From NCBI GenBank assembly GCA_016789205.1, contig JAEURF010000044.1, positions 1 through 9,602 on the forward strand: a DNA stretch of 9,602 nucleotides. The letters are read 5' to 3'. A model generated the notes under the pieces. It was given only the letters and a program-made list of their open reading frames with translations. It searched no databases and had not been told where the DNA came from. How positions within the stretch are numbered: the first letter of the stretch is position 1; each line of letters starts with the position of its first letter. The translations under genes and the position numbers were made by a program. Positions 8,170 to 9,602 of this stretch are shown piece by piece. Source of the DNA: Anaerolineales bacterium. GTDB taxonomy: Bacteria > Chloroflexota > Anaerolineae > Anaerolineales > Villigracilaceae.

Positions 8170-9336
8170 TTAACGAATACCAAGCAATAACTCAATGGTC
8201 AATTGGTCGAGGCGTTCGTATTTCAATCCGCGTGCGCTGATAGTTGAACGGTCAAACGCTTGGGCTTTCAATGCTTTTGCTTTTTCAGCAGAATATTTTC
8301 CAAAGAATTGTTTCATGGAAGAATCTTCGGCATTGATTTCTGCCAAGATAGATTGAATCTCTTTATCTTGATTAAACTTTTCGGCTTTTTCTTTCAAAAT
8401 CAAATAGGTACGAATACAACCACGTGCAAAATCTTTCACGCCTTCGTAATCTTCGGTTCTGTAGGCATGAGCATCAAAATGACGTGGATTATCATATTTA
8501 TTATCTTCAAGTAATTTTACTAAGAAGAATGCACTCTTGATATTTGCCGCACCAAAGCGGAAGTCTTGGTCATAACGTCCAAAGGCTTGGTCGTTTAGGT
8601 CAATGTGGAATAATTTGCCTGCTTCTAATGCTTGCGCAACACCATGCACAAAGTTAAGTCCAGCCATGTGTTCGTGTGCCACTTCAGGGTTCACGCCCAC
8701 CATTTCGGGGTGGTCTAACGTTTCTATAAAGGCAAGCATGTGCCCAGTGGTTGAGTTGTAAATATCGCCGCGCGGTTCATTGGGTTTGGCTTCGAGTGCA
8801 AATTTCAAATCATATTTTTTATCTAATACATATTCACACAAGAAGTTCATGGCTTCGCGTGAGCGTTTGATAGCTTCAATCGGATTTTTATTTGAGTCAG
8901 TCTCTGTGCCTTCGCGCCCACCCCAGAAGACATACGTCTTGGCACCAAATTCAACTCCTAAGTCAATGGCGTTCATTGTCTTTTGCAAAGCATAAGCGCG
9001 GACTTTTGAATCATTCGACGTAAATGCACCATCTTTGAAGATTGGGTCGCTGAATAAATTTGTGGTTGCCATTGGGACGACAATGCCTGTTTCATCCAAT
9101 GCTTTGCGAAAATCTTTTTTGATGGCTTCTGCTTCAGCATGTGTGGCATCAATTGGAATTAAATCATTGTCATGGAAGTTGACTCCATACGCGCCAACTT
9201 CACCAAGCAAGCGAACTAAATCTGCTGATGATTTTTGCTCACGGACGGGTCCGCCGAATGGGTCACGACCAATGTTGCCAACTGTCCATAAGCCGAAGGT
9301 AAATTTGTTTTCTGGTTTGGGGGTGTAATCAGACAT
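8170..9336 (-). CDS. xylA: Xylose isomerase, short (Streptomyces/Thermus) type
   Basis: A 388-residue xylose isomerase converting D-xylose to D-xylulose with two divalent metals. The length is typical of the short class; the E. coli class is about 440. Active-site residues are in place: W17, catalytic H55 and D58 in NFHDNDL (53-59), F95, W138 in VFWGGREG, and E182 and K184 (metal 1 and substrate). Also present are E218 and H221 in NPEVAHE, D246 in FHIDLND, D256 and D258, and D288 in HFDAHAYRTED. HFDAHA rather than the actinobacterial FDFKPP matches the form I recall from Thermus. A183 replaces the proline usual between E182 and K184, a minor oddity. It is the first gene of the visible operon, with a strong Shine-Dalgarno 6 nt before the ATG. 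The 180-bp leader holds two hairpins that could affect expression. Confidence 0.97.
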   Translation of the reverse strand: MSDYTPKPENKFTFGLWTVGNIGRDPFGGPVREQKSSADLVRLLGEVGAYGVNFHDNDLIPIDATHAEAEAIKKDFRKALDETGIVVPMATTNLFSDPIFKDGAFTSNDSKVRAYALQKTMNAIDLGVEFGAKTYVFWGGREGTETDSNKNPIEAIKRSREAMNFLCEYVLDKKYDLKFALEAKPNEPRGDIYNSTTGHMLAFIETLDHPEMVGVNPEVAHEHMAGLNFVHGVAQALEAGKLFHIDLNDQAFGRYDQDFRFGAANIKSAFFLVKLLEDNKYDNPRHFDAHAYRTEDYEGVKDFARGCIRTYLILKEKAEKFNQDKEIQSILAEINAEDSSMKQFFGKYSAEKAKALKAQAFDRSTISARGLKYERLDQLTIELLLGIR

Positions 9337-9342
9337 GTTAGT

Positions 9343-9348
9343 CTCCTT
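9343..9348 (-). promoter_or_regulatory. Strong xylA ribosome binding site
   Basis: On the minus strand AAGGAG lies 6 nt upstream of the xylA ATG, an optimal spacing, and it fixes the start. It is the best Shine-Dalgarno in the window and is separated from the upstream hairpin by about 19 nt. Confidence 0.8.
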
Positions 9349-9367
9349 GAATAAAGTTTCCCTTTTG

Positions 9368-9399
9368 GCAATCCCCTCTTTTCCAGAAGAGGGGATTGC
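9368..9399. repeat. Perfect 13-bp inverted repeat in the xylA leader
   Basis: Arms GCAATCCCCTCTT (9368-9380) and AAGAGGGGATTGC (9387-9399) are exactly complementary, with a 6-nt loop. A further imperfect pairing of CCTTT (9361-9365) with AAAGG (9413-9417) is possible. On the xylA strand the hairpin is followed by CCAAAAGGG, and on the other strand by GCTGAGG. There is no U-tract either way, so it is not a standard intrinsic terminator. It could be an mRNA stabiliser, a regulatory leader stem or a copy of a small dispersed palindromic element. Confidence 0.75.
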
Positions 9400-9446
9400 G
9401 CTGAGGAGGGAGAAAGGTATGAAAAGCGATTTGTTATTACGTGAAA

Positions 9447-9498
9447 CGTCCGCAGGTTGGTTTTATCAATCAGGTTTTACGAGGAAACCTGCGAGACG
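9447..9498. repeat. Palindromic block with two competing stems upstream of xylA
   Basis: CGTCCGCAGGTT (9447-9458) pairs with AACCTGCG-A-GACG (9486-9498) to give a 12-bp stem with a single bulged A. Inside it, CAGGTTT (9471-9477) pairs with AAACCTG (9485-9491), a 7-bp stem with a 7-nt loop. Both stems use the same 3' segment, so only one can form at a time. This follows from a duplicated CAGGTT. The block may be a dispersed repeat of the kind common in this group, or a leader element of the xylose operon. No known riboswitch is recognised. Confidence 0.55.
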
Positions 9499-9516
9499 GT
9501 GAGTAAGGTGGGTTAT

Positions 9517-9602
9517 TTATTCGACTGTAAATATTGCGATAACAGGTTTTGGTGCACCTAATTCTTGACCTCGTTTGCCCGGGGAACATCCACCGATTTC
9601 TA
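9517..9602 (-). CDS. C-terminal end of an unidentified protein (partial, runs off the window)
   Basis: On the minus strand the frame is open from the window edge to a TAA at 9517-9519. It encodes 28 residues that begin EIGGCSPGKRG and end KPVIAIFTVE. The composition looks like real protein, and the gene would lie on the same strand as the xylose operon, 180 bp upstream of xylA. However, 28 codons are weak evidence and I do not recognise the family. A sugar transporter component, regulator or other xylose gene would fit the context, but the sequence shows none of these. Confidence 0.45.
   Translation of the reverse strand, partial: EIGGCSPGKRGQELGAPKPVIAIFTVE

Noticed and set aside
9419..9502. 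27-residue plus-strand reading frame (ATG at 9419, GGAGG at 9405-9409) opposite the xylA leader
   Set aside because: The Shine-Dalgarno and spacing look good, but most of the frame is simply the translation of the palindromic block at 9447-9498, and the protein shows no recognisable domain. It is more likely a by-product of the repeat.
1..9602. CRISPR array, transposase, phage or defence-system signature
   Set aside because: No regularly spaced repeats, integrase or transposase motifs, or known defence domains are visible on either strand.

Overview
The window looks like ordinary chromosomal sequence from a moderately AT-rich, free-living bacterium. A member of the Chloroflexota, Anaerolineae type, is my best guess. 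This rests on the short Thermus-like xylose isomerase, the PAS/GAF/HD-GYP protein style common in that group, and degenerate dispersed-repeat-like intergenic sequence. It is an inference from memory of related proteins, not a search result. No phage, transposase, CRISPR, rRNA or tRNA signal is visible.

Layout. Positions 1-280 hold no gene, but positions 19-45 carry a three-unit degenerate 9-bp repeat. A small cupin protein (281-619, +) runs into a convergent flavoprotein of the HI0933/BaiN family (626-1858, -), leaving only 6 bp between the stop codons. A 170-bp divergent intergenic region follows. Next is a 1256-residue cytoplasmic signalling protein (2029-5799, +) with three PAS domains, four GAF domains and a catalytically intact HD-GYP domain, predicted to be a cyclic-di-GMP phosphodiesterase. 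Its 3' end overlaps the 3' end of a D-xylose operon on the opposite strand by 11 bp.

The xylose operon is read on the minus strand: xylA (9336-8170), then a galactose-mutarotase-fold protein resembling DUF4380 (8166-7282), then xylB (7279-5789). Intergenic gaps are only 2-3 nt. XylA converts D-xylose to D-xylulose and XylB phosphorylates it to xylulose 5-phosphate, the entry to the pentose phosphate pathway. The middle protein may supply the anomer used by the isomerase. Upstream of xylA is a 180-bp leader with a strong Shine-Dalgarno site, a perfect 13-bp hairpin, and a second palindromic block that can fold in two mutually exclusive ways. Beyond it, at the window edge, is the probable C-terminal end of another minus-strand gene (9517-9602) that I cannot identify.

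The metabolic genes are conventional. The points most worth a second look are the mutarotase-like gene locked between xylA and xylB, the structured xylA leader, and the large multi-sensor HD-GYP protein.
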